DNA of 64,000 nucleotides, taken from NCBI GenBank assembly GCA_037783545.1, contig JBBELK010000068.1, positions 62,001-126,000 of the forward strand. The letters are read 5' to 3'. Below the pieces are notes generated by a model. It searched no databases, had not been told where the DNA came from, and saw only the letters and a program-made list of their open reading frames with translations. How positions within the stretch are numbered: the stretch's first letter is position 1; each line of letters opens with the position of its first letter. Source of the stretch: Henricia sp. BOLD:AAB3569 (Eukaryota > Echinodermata > Asteroidea > Spinulosida > Echinasteridae). This document shows, piece by piece, positions 1 to 13,400 of this stretch. Made by a program: the position numbers and the translations under genes.

Positions 1-77
1 TCAAGGGAATGGATAAATCCCGATTTGTTTTACAAGTGTACATTGTGTAAGAAACACCAAGTGCATTACGTACTGAC

Positions 78-180
78 CTCAAAGAATTTCTGGCGGATGT
101 GAGGTTGTGCACATCGAAGACCGGCTAGAAACGCTGGCTCAAGCTTTGAAGTCAACTCACTGCCCATCAAGGACTCATCT
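78..180 (-). CDS. TRRAP: TRRAP window exon 40
   Basis: Encodes [20 protein letters not shown] then [15 protein letters not shown], matching SGSELTAKLEPAFLSGLRCA. Acceptor TTCAACAG, donor GAG/GTCAGT in phase 0. The next (3') exon lies outside the window; bases 1-77 are intron. Confidence 0.97.
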
Positions 181-3100
181 CTGTTGAACAATACAGGGAG
201 AGTCAGAAAACAAATGCTCTTTGACTGGTGTTCTGCTTTTCTTGCTAAGAACACAAGTTGACATACAATTTTTATTATATACCTCATGTGTAGATTCCTG
301 TCATCTGATTGGTTAAAAGTGGGGGCATTGAATCAGCTAGACCCGGTGGTGTATAATTCTGACTATGGCCACGGGCATAGTCTTTACTATGCCCGTGGCC
401 ATAGTCACTTAGCAAGTTCCGGACGCATGTATAACATGTGTAGCATAACTGTGCACCAACTATGTAGCTGCGTGCTTCACGTAAACATTCAGCAGGACGG
501 TAATGGCGAAATCTGTCGTCTGTCGTAGATGATGAAGTCCTCAAGAAAATAAGAGAAGTGGCCTACAGTAAAAACTGTGTCAGGTGAAATGTGCTACTAA
601 AGTGCCAGGTGATTATGCTACCATTTTTTGCTGTAAATATACAACTTTTCCGCCGTAGACCAGCTTCCGAAATTGAAACTCGAAGGACCACTGTCATGAC
701 TGTGACTGTGTATCGTTACTTTTAACCAACCAGATGACGAAAATCTACACATTTTTTATATAAAACAAATATTGACTGCTGTTTATTCGGGTCATGGTTA
801 ATATTATAGGCCCTCGGTGATCTCGAAGTCATGACTATGCCCCTCAGCTTCGGCTTCCGCCTCGGGGCATAGTCATGGCTTCGAGATCACCTTGGGCCTA
901 TAATCTTAACTATGCCCCTCATTGCAGTCAATATTTCTATACTATTAACCCATATTTATAAAGCAAATTTTGGATTAAGCAAATGTTTGTGCTTTACGAA
1001 TTTTCATGAACTTGGCCCCTGTTCTAATCAAGAAGTAATGTTTTAAGGAAATTGCATTTCTTTTTTGGGAGAGTATGGTTCCCCGGCTTGTGAAATGAAG
1101 ATTCATGGACCTATTGCACCAGCGGCCATGACAGAGAGCAGGTTATATGTAAATGATGTGACAACATACCTTTATAACGGTACGTCCATCTTTGTCTTGT
1201 TCCCCATAGTACGTGTCGGGCACGATCAGTGCGTGTGCACAACTGCGCGATAGCGCGTTATCTTCCGTTGTTGTTTTGAGAGAATCACTGTCCACGTGCG
1301 TGTTTTCTTGATCGCGGTGCGCGATCATATCAATGTGATGCACACAATAAACATTTTCAACACGGGGCCAAACTATTTTTTTCTGCAAGTCTCACTTTGG
1401 ATACGTTCATTTAATAGGGGAAATGGAAGATGGCCACACCGTAATAAAGGTTTATAGTGCCTACTCGTGCATGACACACGGTGACAATGTGACTGCCCCC
1501 TGTCATGGACGCCCATGCAAAGAGTCTAATGCTGCATATTGACACCATACCTGTAGACCCAGTTGACAAGTTCCAGGAACAGTGCATTGAGATCAGCTTC
1601 GTCTGGGAATCTCTTCTCTACATACTGCATGAGTTTGACGAGTAAGACCGACTTCTCCCTCGGTGATGGAGACTGGTTCATCAACAGTGGAGTCTAATCA
1701 TATAAAAACAGCCAAATAAACTCATCAAAACACACCCTCTTTCAAATCTCACCCTCTTGGACAAAACTGATGAAACTGACTCAACAAAATGTGTCAGGCC
1801 TTGTTTACATGATCTAAAATTTTGGTTTGAATCCGTTGGAAAATGACAGTTATTTAAGGACTTTTTTTGACAAGTAGTAGAAACGGACCTTGGCCTTGAT
1901 CCATTCTTCAACCATCTTGACGACGGTCTTCATGACCTTGGCATCCGGGGATTTCTCTATGAGTTGCGTCAACACCACCTGGATAAAGTTGCGTCTCATA
2001 TCAGTGCTCATCACACCGATGCGGTTCTTGACAAGGTCCAAACTGATGATCAGCAGTTCAGATGCCGCTGTACGGACAAAAAAAAGAAAAAGAAAATAAT
2101 TGTTTCATTCAATATGTGACCTGTCACGACAAAATGAGCATAAAGTAGCAATCCACTATTTCCTGTAACGACGGTTCAAGGTCAAAAATTGAAGGGAGGT
2201 CAATTTTAGGGTTTTGTAATATTTGGAAAGAGCAACTCTTATCCTAATTGATTCCAAATTTGTAGCGCCATCCAACAATTAAAAACACTACTGAACAGTT
2301 TGATGAGACACTTTTTGTCACCTGCTAAAATCGTATGTACAACATTTTACATTTATATCGCTAAGCATAGAATCTATCAAGAGTGGCAATCAGTTTTTTT
2401 GGAGTTAGATTTCGTCGCGTCTTCCAAAAACTGCAAAAAACGCGACCATCGTTTGTCAAAATGTATGCTACGATGACCCATTGCCTCATCGTTGCCAAGG
2501 CAGATATGCATTGTTACACTCATCGCAAGATTCTTGAAATCGTTCTAAGGACGCAACATGAGTTACGGAGCGTTAACCCATCGCATCTCGAGTTACGAAG
2601 GATCGTAAGTGTTAGTGAAATCGACCTCTTGTCTTAACTTTTGGCCAATCACATTTGCCTTTTAAAAAAAATCATAATCCCAACGTCAACTGGTTAAATG
2701 TTAGCACAACAACGAGTGCACCGCTATGGTGGTTAATAAGTACATGTAGGCCCGTTTTCATCGGAAATACGCAAACTTTGCACATATATTTTTTGATTTT
2801 CTTACATGATGTAGACTCTGTACTACTGGGTGTAAGGTGCTCCCGAGTCATCTTCTGCAGAGCTCTCATGAATACTGAGATCAAGCGGTCTATGTAGGCA
2901 ATGTTGTTAGTACAAGCTGCCTTAAGGATCATCAGAGTTCCAAACAGACTCGTAGTAGGAGTACCACTTGTTGCCCTAGAAAGGAAATACAACATGGTTT
3001 GATGGGAAATAGTATACAAATAATGAACGTTTATGAGTGCAATGGGAGGAATATTTTTGTAAGGTTAAAGATGGAATGTTCCATTCAACGAGGCGAAGCA

Positions 3101-6100
3101 AAGTTGAATGGAACACATTCCATCTTTCACCGAATGAAAATATTCCTTATTTATTTTATATAACGCCCAGGCTCCCAACTCCCGCCCAGGCTCCCAACTC
3201 CCGCCCAGGCTCCCAACTCCCGCCCAGGCTCCCAACTCCCGCCCAGGCTCCCAACTCCCGCCCAGGCTCCCAACTCCCGCCCAGGCTCCCAACTCCCGCC
3301 CAGGCTCCCAACTCCTGCCCAGGCTCCCAACTCCCGCCCAGGCTCCTAACTTCCGCCTAGGGCTAGAAGTTACCCGGTTTAAGTGGCATTTTTGGCCAGT
3401 TCACCTGGGTAATTCGTAACCCCGAGATTTGCCATGGGAAACAAGCCCTTAACCCGGGTAATCTCGGGGTTGAATCTTTCTGTTACCCGGGTAATCTTGG
3501 GGTTAAAGTGTCGTGGTATTGCAACATAACACCAAAATATGGTTATCGCTCAACAATCAAAACCCCAATAAACTATTAAAGTACATGGATTAACAAGAAA
3601 CACAACACCACAGTATCTCCAAAGACCAGACTTAATATAGTTACTTTTCATATGCAGTCAATCCTTCGTAGATGACCTTGCCAACACTTGCATACAGACA
3701 CTCCAGCTCCTCGTACTTGGAAGCAACATTAGACGTGCCTGGATAAGGAACCAATCAATCATCTTAATGAAAACTGCTAGGTTCTGTTGGGATCAGCTTC
3801 AGTGGGTTTTTTGTATCACTAAAAGAAATTAAAAATAAAGCTCTTTCTGTCTGTATGCCAACAGAACAGAGGGCTCTTTCGCAGCTAGATTTTATATAGG
3901 TAATTTGCACAAACACAACCATCGCTGTTAATTTTGGGATGTTTTTAATTTCGTACTTCTATGCGTTTACGTCACAACTTACATTTTTGGAAAGCCCAAT
4001 CACCCCGGACACTAACACTATTAACCCCATCTCTGCATCTCTTTGAAATAATAGGTCCAATTCTAAATTGAGAGTACTGGTAATTTATCTTTACATTTAC
4101 GATCGTGATTTTAAAATTATGACTGAATTATTTTTTTAATGGGTTTAGGGAACAAAATTTCATTAAATTATAAATAATTTTTATGTTTTTAGAAATATTA
4201 ACTGCATTTGTTCAGAATATAAAGTGTGTAACGGAATTTACCGCCTTTCCATGGATGAATCAAAATTTCTAATCTTAGGAGCTGATCTGTGTTCTGCTAT
4301 GTATTTGGCAAAAGTTTCCACAGATTGATTATTCTGTGAGTTACTTTACTTTATTACGGTGCTCTGTGAGTGCCATCCCAGTCGTTTAGATACCGAGATA
4401 ATTTATCTCTTTAAGTTGATTTAAAATGGGGATTAAGTTGCCTGGCAAAATAATTTATGTCGCCAAGTCAACTTCCAAAACCTACTAAGTCGACTTGGTG
4501 AGATAATTATGTGAGTCAAGTCAACTTGGCAAAATATCTCACTTAAATAACTTGCCAAGTTGACTTAGTGAATTTCAGAAATAGGCTTATTTATCTCGCC
4601 AAGTCTACTTGTGAAATTCAGGAAGTCGACTTGGCAACATAAAATATCTCACCAAGTCGACTTGTTGAATTCAGGAAGGTAACTTGACAACATTAATTAT
4701 CTCACCAAGTCGACATAATCAACGTTATAAGTCAACTTGGTGAGATAAATTATCTTAGTATCTAAACAAGTATGACGGCACTCACAGAGCGCTGTACTTA
4801 CTTGACTCTGTGGGGAAGATGTTCATGAGTTTGACCAGAAGCGCATGAACGGAGCGAATCACCTTGGTGTTAGCACACGTCAAGCAAGCCGCAAGGCCTC
4901 GCTGTAATGGCTTCAGGCTGGTCAGAATCACCTGCTTGGTCTACACAAATTACAACATTTCCATTTTAGGCCAGTGATTTGCTCCTAGGAGCACTTTGTG
5001 CAAAATTGACAGCCACCAGAAGACGCCCAGAAAATGTCCTGACTTTCTACACTATCAGATTTTTGTCTGACAGACATGACAGACATCGTCCGTCATGTGG
5101 ACTGCACGTCAAACACCAACAGACACCGTCAGTCATGATCAAACTTGTCTTCCAAAAGATTGAACATGCAGCTAAATTCAGACATAGTCTGAAGTCTGGA
5201 CAGACAACAGCCAATCAATGGACAGTTTGATAACATGTTGAGTGGCCACATGATTGAACAAAATCATCAAACATCATCAGACTTGTCCGACAGCGTGGAC
5301 AAAGTCTTCGGACAAAGTCAAACAACATCAAACAATTGTCTGTCAGACAAAAATCTGATAGTGTAGACATCTCAAAATCTCTGAGGTTGTTAATTGACAA
5401 ACCAGGAGGGTTTTTAATTACAAGATCAGCCATTTTTTCAGGAAATCTGTTGCAAAATCAGGAAGAGTTGGCAGCTCTGTAGACAGGGTTGTTGAATTGA
5501 ATTGTCGACTCGGACTTAAGTTTGACCTTTACTCGAGACTTGACTTTAGAAAAAAATACTTGGGACTTTTATTGACAATCCAGGAGGGTTTAAATTACAA
5601 GATTAGCAATTTTTCTAGGAAATCAGTTGCAAAATCAGAGAGGGTTGGCAGCTGTGTGACAGAGTTGTTGACTTGACTTGTCGACTCAGACCTAATTTTG
5701 ACCTTTAATTGAGACTTGACTTTAGAAAAAAAATACTTGGGACTTTTATTGACATTTAAAAACTTTTAAATTGCTGAAAGAATGAAAATAAAAGCCAAAG
5801 GTAACTAACAAAAGCAAGATTTTCCAATAAAACAAAGTTGAACAAAGTGGTAAAAATTTAGATGCTGTGTAATCTCCAGTACTTCTACCAGTATAACTTG
5901 AGAACTATACACCAATCCGGTAACTAAGGTCTCCTTCCCTGTATATCCGCCATAGCATGGGCTGTGCGTTTTGTGTTGCTGTTAGAACGGAAAGCGCTCA
6001 TCCATTATATACATGCACGAACACGCCTCCTCCGCGTGCACGCGACGCGCCTCCTTCGCATACACGCGACGCGCCCACCTTCGCGTACACGCGACGCGCC

Positions 6101-9100
6101 TCCTTCGCGTACACGCGGCACGCCCGCCTTCGCGTACACAACCCTACAAAGACGCGCAACTTGTTTGAAGTAAACAAATGCAGCTTCAGCAACAGCAAAA
6201 ACATACAGTTCATTCAGTGGAAGCCCCCCAGCTATGGCGGATGTACAGGGAAGGAGACCTTAGTTACCGGATTGGTGTATACAAAGCATCAGTAAACAAG
6301 AAACGCAAAACATATCTCCATTTGTTGATTGAAAAAAACCCAGTCAATCTGAGAGTGTGAATTAATTTTCAGCACACAGAAGCTTTATTTCAGGTAAAGG
6401 TCGTGCTTGTAATTACAAGCCGGAGAGCCCATCTCTCTTTCATTAGCGAGAGGGGCAGACTCCTCTTTCGAGTTTGCTGTGGGGGGTTTTGGGGGGCATT
6501 TGCCCTTAGACTTCCAGGCTCCCTCTCCAGCTTTCCTTGGTAGGGTCGTGAGATTAGAAATTAATCCCTGTTTGGAGCCAAAACCATGTTCGACCGTAGC
6601 AGAGAGACACCAGGATACACCAGGACGCAAAACCAGAAATGTGTGACAGGGTCCTCAGAGGAGAGGCCAGCAAACCAAACAAAAAATCTTACCATGACTC
6701 CAAGGAGGAAGTTGAGCATATCCAGGCCAGCACAGATATTGCCATAGTTGGCTTGGGCAGACTGATCCTGTAAGTAGGAGCAAAAATGTAAAAGGCACAG
6801 AAATGTAGTAGATGCTTATGACGTGATGACATGCCTTCGGCCACACTTATACCTTCGCTTTGCTGAAAGTCATACTTTTGCGACATCCAAGGGTATGATA
6901 ATGTTTAACATAGTTATCATGTGTCAATATAGTCCAAGCTACGAGCTTGTCTTACCGTGCCGGCGATAGCCAAGCCGCGGAGAAAGGCCTAAGACTAACC
7001 CAGCCAAGCAGCGTCCGCGCGCGCGAACACAGTGCCCAACAGTGAATAGACTGGTTTTCCGGAATCTCTTGGTATGTGTCTAAAGCACAGCCTTGTTCCA
7101 TCTGCACACGCCACGGTTATGTGTTACTTTATATTTGCGTCGGATTTGCAGCGCGCACACACATCAGATTGGGGCTCTGTGTTGCACATAGGGAGCTTTC
7201 AATTACACGACGGTGACGTGAAATACACCGAAATGACGTCACGCATATCTACTGCGCATTCGACGACCTTGTCTGTTCGTCTCTTCCAAATTTCGCAACG
7301 TGCTTTGGGGTGTTTTGGCATTGTGTAGAGAACGGCGACGTGGGGTGGTACAAGGACGTCAGACAATGCATTATCGGATCACGTGGCTGATTACGCGTCG
7401 TAATGGGTTTAAGTAGTATGGGACATTTTGTGCAATGACGGTTGCGGTCAGCTTCTTTTCCCCGTGTCTCTCTCCGTCGCGTAATCGAAAGCACCCTAGT
7501 ATCAGAAACGCACATTATCTGCAAAAGCTTAATTTTATATAATAACATTTCACACTTTCGGATTTTCCAACGCAGATATAAAGAAACACATAACCGTGCC
7601 GTGTACTGATGGAACAAGGCTATGCTTTAGATACAGACCAAGAGATTCCGGGAACCAGTCTATTCACTGTTAGACACTGTTCGCCGCGCGCGGTCACTGC
7701 TTGGCCAGGTATTCTATGGGCCTTTCTCCGCGGCTTGGCCATTACTAGCACGGTAAGACAAGCCCACAGCCTTGGACAAGGCTAGTGTTAATAGTGCAAA
7801 AGGCAACCAACAATTTTAAATTCTGCGCAATTTTACATGAGACTTTCTTACCACCGACAGGAACAGTTTATCCATGAAATTGAGTCGAAGTTCACTGTTG
7901 GGCCATACATCTGGTCTGAGTGCTATCTTGAGGAGCGCTATACAACGTCTTGAGAGCAACTCTCCCGGCGAGCCTGTGCTGGTCGTGCCAAGCTCGTTCA
8001 CCTGACACGCTACGCGCAGCAAGAAGTGGACCACGGCGTCAGAGTACATCTTGTCAATTGGTTTGCTGGCTTCGGAGGAAATACTGCGAACACTCTGCTT
8101 GGAGAAAAATAAAAATTAAACACCGATTACTTAATAGACTATGTAAGTCTCGCGGCAAAGGTCAAATCTGAGCTTCCGGGCACAACACGACTAAAACGCC
8201 TATTCTTATAACACGAGCGAAATTTTGTTTTTTGTATATAAATTTGTCTGTCCATTCTTAAGTCTACAACCGAACTGAATGTGAATCGGGTAACTAAAAT
8301 GGTTTTTTTACAATATATAATACATGCATAATTATCTCCCAAAACAATAACAATTTATTAAAATTTCGTGACCTGAATAAATTTCCCGGCTGGCATATTC
8401 CTAATCCAATTTGGAATGGATGACCTAAGTGTGGATTCATGTGAAAATAAATGCTTCGAACTTGGGCACTCTAAAAAAAAAGTCTGCAAGCTCTACTTTT
8501 GGTAGCTAGCGCTCGATGCGATCGATGAACTGTGCACGTACATGTATACTGTATCATGTACACTTTACGTCGGCTGCCGTGCGTGTTGCATATCTTTTGC
8601 TGCATGTAGTTTACGATCTTCAAAGATTGACATTGTCGGCTCAGAAAAGATCGTGAATTTTCACATTATTTTTGAATATATACCCCACTTCATCAATTGA
8701 AATGCAAGATTTTATTTAGAGATACGCGTTTTGGGCCGTGTGAGTTTACAAAAACCTGCGTAAACAAAATAATCCATAAATTTCGCTCGCGATGTGCGTT
8801 GAAGAGATAGGGTCTTGTGCCCGGAAATAACAGTGGTCTCGCACGGTCCCGTGCGTTCTCGAGGTCAACTTACATAGTCTATTGGAAAACATTTAAAAAC
8901 AGGGAAAAAAAACTATATACAGTTGATAAACTGCCTTGTAGAAATTTCAGCCACATAGATAAAGTAATACTTTAGGAGACCTGACAAATACATGCATTTT
9001 CTTGTGTTGAATGAATGGTAAAACAATTATCTGTAGACGTTTTTATTTCGCTCTAAAAAGCACCTTCAGTTGGCAATTTCCCCCAGTACAAAGGTACCAT

Positions 9101-10457
9101 TTTACACGGGAAAAAACAAAATGTTACCATTGCTGTCAACACTTTTAGTCAGATTTTTAGGTAGCTGCAAAAGTTGTATTGTATTCAAATTACACAGACG
9201 TTTTACAGAATGTGCCACGGTGTACGGACAATACTCCTTCAACTTACTGTGCCTGATGAATGGCGTACTCTCTTTGGATCAGGCATGTGATCAGTAGATG
9301 CGGCCCTCTTGACTCCAACACCTGGAGTCTCATCGAATGTCATAGGTATACTCTGGAAAACAAGTACATACAGAGTGGTTTCCACAAATTCCAGATAAAG
9401 GCCCATTGTATCATTTGTACATGGAACTTTTTACGGATACCTAATGGATGTCGGGATTTTGATACCATATCATTTATCAGATTTTTCTCATTACCATTCT
9501 GAAAGTCTGCGCTCTGAATCTGTATATTTTCAAAGATATCGTCCAAAAACCACCGATGTTTTGTAAACTAATTTATCCGGTTCCATAAAGCAGTGCAGTG
9601 ATTATACCAACCTTTTTGCTTCCACATCCAAATTGGAGATTGCAGATTTCCTGTTTTCTTCCCATGGATAGTATTTTGGGGAGGCATTTCATATGATTGT
9701 TAGGTTAGACTGAAATCCACTTTCTAAAACAAATTTTGGACAAGCTCCTTTCACTAGCCGACAAATTTCAGCTTTCGTAGATCCTCTCCCAAAAAGGAAA
9801 CCCGATTTTAATAAAAATTTCTTTAAAATATTTATAAGAACAGAGGTTTGTTGAGTATGATAACGAAGCACTGATCGACCAATCATTTTGGAAGTGCCAC
9901 CAGCCCGTTAATTTCTCTGCCACGCCAATGGTTGCAAACACCTGTTGTTTACATTAGTGAGCAAGTTCGGGTGGGCGACTAGACTTAACCATAGTCGATA
10001 TGGGCAGTGCGGGCGACTATAGTTAACTAGACTAACCTACCCCTGGGGCTTGGTTCCTCTAGTCAGACTAGCTAGTCAAACGACGCAGCGTTCGAGTGAC
10101 ATCTAGTTCGAATATGGTTAGTCTAGTTAACTATATTCGCCCGCCCGAACTTGCTCTAGGTCACCCGAACGCTGCGTCGTTTGACTAGCTAGTCTGACTA
10201 GAGGAACCAAGCCCCAGGGGTAGGTTAGTCTAGTTAACTATAGTCGCCCACCCGAACTTGCTCAAGGGCGTTCGAGATGAATTTATCTGTAAGGTAAGGT
10301 TTGAAACTTCATTGCCCTTATCCCACTTTCAAGTGAAGTGCTAACTTGTCACAGTGATGATTTCACCACCTTTCATAATGGCCATGTTTGCTCAGTCATG
10401 CATGACAGTTACATAATGACCCTGGTACCATTGGACAGAGGACAGTCTGGACTTTCC

Positions 10458-10491
<34 letters not shown>

Positions 10492-13400
10492 CTTTTTGAA
10501 ATATTGCACAGATTTCTGATAATTTGCATTTAAAGATGGGTTTCCTTTTTTTATGGACACCCTGTATTAACCCTAACAGTACAAAATGCTCCAATTTGTA
10601 CACAATTTTTCATAGGACTAAAGGATTAGGGTATGTCGGTGACTACCTCTGAGGCGACGTCATCTTCCTTGATACGCTGAACTTCCCACTTGATGATAAC
10701 CTCTACCAGCTCAACCACCAGCTTCCTATGTTCCAGGGTTGAGCTGGGAGTACTGCCGAGCCGCTGAATGGAATACACCATGGTCTGAATCAGATGGTGT
10801 CGCACTGGGTAGTATACCTTGTGGTGGCGAACCAGTAGTGTCCTGTAGGAAATCAAGCAAACAAACAGTCACGCAGAATTCGTCGGTGAAAACACAAAGT
10901 GACACGCAGTGCCACTTGTGTGCGCGCCTCGGGTGGAAGTGACGCGCAAGTACTGCCATGCCATTGCCTGCGGTGCCAGCCTGGTGACTATTTACAGCGC
11001 ATTCTGCACACAGTTGGGACGATGTATTTACTGCTGGAATACGTCTACGTCTCGCAGGTCAGATGTTTACGGGTCAGCGGCCAATTTTTGTTTTTTTAAA
11101 CATTAATCTCAAATTACAACAAATTGTAAGAGTTTTAAAGGCAGTATACATCATTGGTAATCTCGAAAATCAGAAATGTTCACAGATTTTCGCCTAACTT
11201 ACACAATATAAACATGATGACCGCAGACCACTTCCCCTGAAATGGTTTTGTCTGAAGTGCTATAGTCTTTGAGAAATGAGTAAAACAATTAGTTTTCGTC
11301 TCATGAGACGAAAATTATATTCGCCCCAAAACCATTTCGCCCAAGTGCCATTTCGCCCCAAATTTCTTCGTCCAAACACTACATCGCCAAATGCCACTTC
11401 GCCCCAAAACCACTTCGTGCACAGGCTGTGGTTCAGGGCGAAATGGTTCAGGGCGAAGTGGTTTTGGGGCGAAATGACTGCAAACCCTTTTTTGACCGTT
11501 CTCTCAAAAGTTAGACGAGGTACGGAGCTGGTTTTTGCTCAGGTTGGTTTTAATCATGCATATCTTCAATCACACAGAGGGATAAAACTCTGTAACAGTT
11601 TACCAATCATGTATACTATCTTTAATGCATGACCAACTCTTCAAAGGTATAAGGAACATTTCCAAACAGCAACATTTTGAGGAAATTGAAGGCAATGTTT
11701 CCCTTTAACAAGCCATTGACAGATAATTTGGTAGTGCAACTTACAGCATGTGTACCAGCTGGTAGACCGTGTAGCCTTCTTCCACAATGATCTTCTTTGT
11801 CCAGTGTGTCAGCATAGCATAGCCATCCTCCATGCGATGTGGTAATACTGGGGTCAGTATGTCGAGTGCTTGACGCACTACGCCACGGGCTTCTACAGCA
11901 TGGGCCTTTAGCAAACTATGGAACACCTACAGCAAGAGAAATGATAGAATAACCTATAATAACTTCACTAGCTGCAGCCTAATATATAATGCATTTCAAG
12001 CTGAAAATACAATTGACCATGATAACATGTACTTCTATAAAAAAAAATCCTAACACATCATTGGTAATCTCGAATATCCGAAATGTTTACAGATTTAAAC
12101 ATAACTTACACAATATAAACATGATGACGGTAGTAAACTTCCCCTGAAATGGTTTTGTCATGAAGTGCTATAGTCTTGAGAAATGAGCAAAACAATTATT
12201 TTTCGTCTAGCGAGACGTAAATTCACTTCGCCCCAAAACCATTTCGCCCTGCGCCACTTTGCTGGGAACCACTTCGCCCCAAAAGCCACCTTGCCTCAAA
12301 ACCACTTCGCCCTTACACCACTTTGTCCGAATACCACTTCGCTTCAAAAACACTTTGTGTACAGGCCGTGGTTCAGGGCGAAGTGGTTCGGGGAGAAATG
12401 GTTTTGGGGCGAAGTGATCGTAAAGCCTTTTTGGACTGTTTTTTTCAAAAGTTAGACAAAGTACGGAGCTGGTTTTTGCTCAGGTTGGTTTTAATCATTC
12501 ATATCTTCAATCACACAGGGAGATAAAACCATTTGTAACGGTTTACCAATCATGTGTTCTGCCTTTAACATCACCACATTTAGAGAGAAACGAACCTGCA
12601 GCACTATCCTCTTATGAATGGCAAACTTGGCAATGTTATGAGACAGCAGGAGATGCCCATGATACTTGGTGGTTGGGTCAACGCAATTCTTCTGTATCAA
12701 ACACGGCCAAGCAAATGTCATCAAACGACGCAGCTTAGTACCTTGTTTCCTAGGGAAAGAAAAAAACACTTGATTTTTATACAATTATTAATAAGTGATT
12801 TATTTTAAGGATAATGTCCCAGGGACCACCGGGGTAAATTAATTCGATAGAAATGTGGACAAATCTGGATGCAGTGAACAACTTGGCTCCACCAGGATTT
12901 GAACCATAGACCTTCTGCTTAACATGCAGATGCCCTACCGATTGAGCTATGAAGCCAACTGGTGTGATAACAATAGTAACAATTGTAAGAAACACCACAT
13001 GATTTTTTTTGTCATGTAAAATTTAACTTTTGTAGGAGAAATTGCCAACTGAAGGTGCTTTTAAAAAAAAAATTGTCTGCAGACAATTTTTGTTACCATT
13101 TATTCAACACAAAAATCATGCATGGATTTTTCAGGTTTTCCGAAGTATTACTGCATCTATGTGGCTGAAATTTCTACAAGGCAGTTTATCAATATTATTC
13201 TTTAGTTACGGAAAGTTGTCTAGATGCTCACCGAGAAAATGTGGTGCCGAATTTTCGGACGTGTTGTCCTTCCTCGAGGCTATGCAATATATATTTTTTG
13301 TTCCGTTATTCCCTAGTTATGTACATGTAATGCCGTTGTTCCTGTTTTTCAAAGTTTTCCAATCATGCAATCGTCTTTAATGCGCATTGTGTCATTGACA

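Noticed and set aside
3037-3360. Proline-rich open frames in the 19-bp array
   Set aside because: Produced by the minisatellite on both strands.
8098-10646. Search for a hidden TRRAP exon encoding the basic linker
   Set aside because: No minus-strand segment with acceptor, basic coding and donor was found by eye; the gap is filled by repeats. Left as a finding, not a feature.
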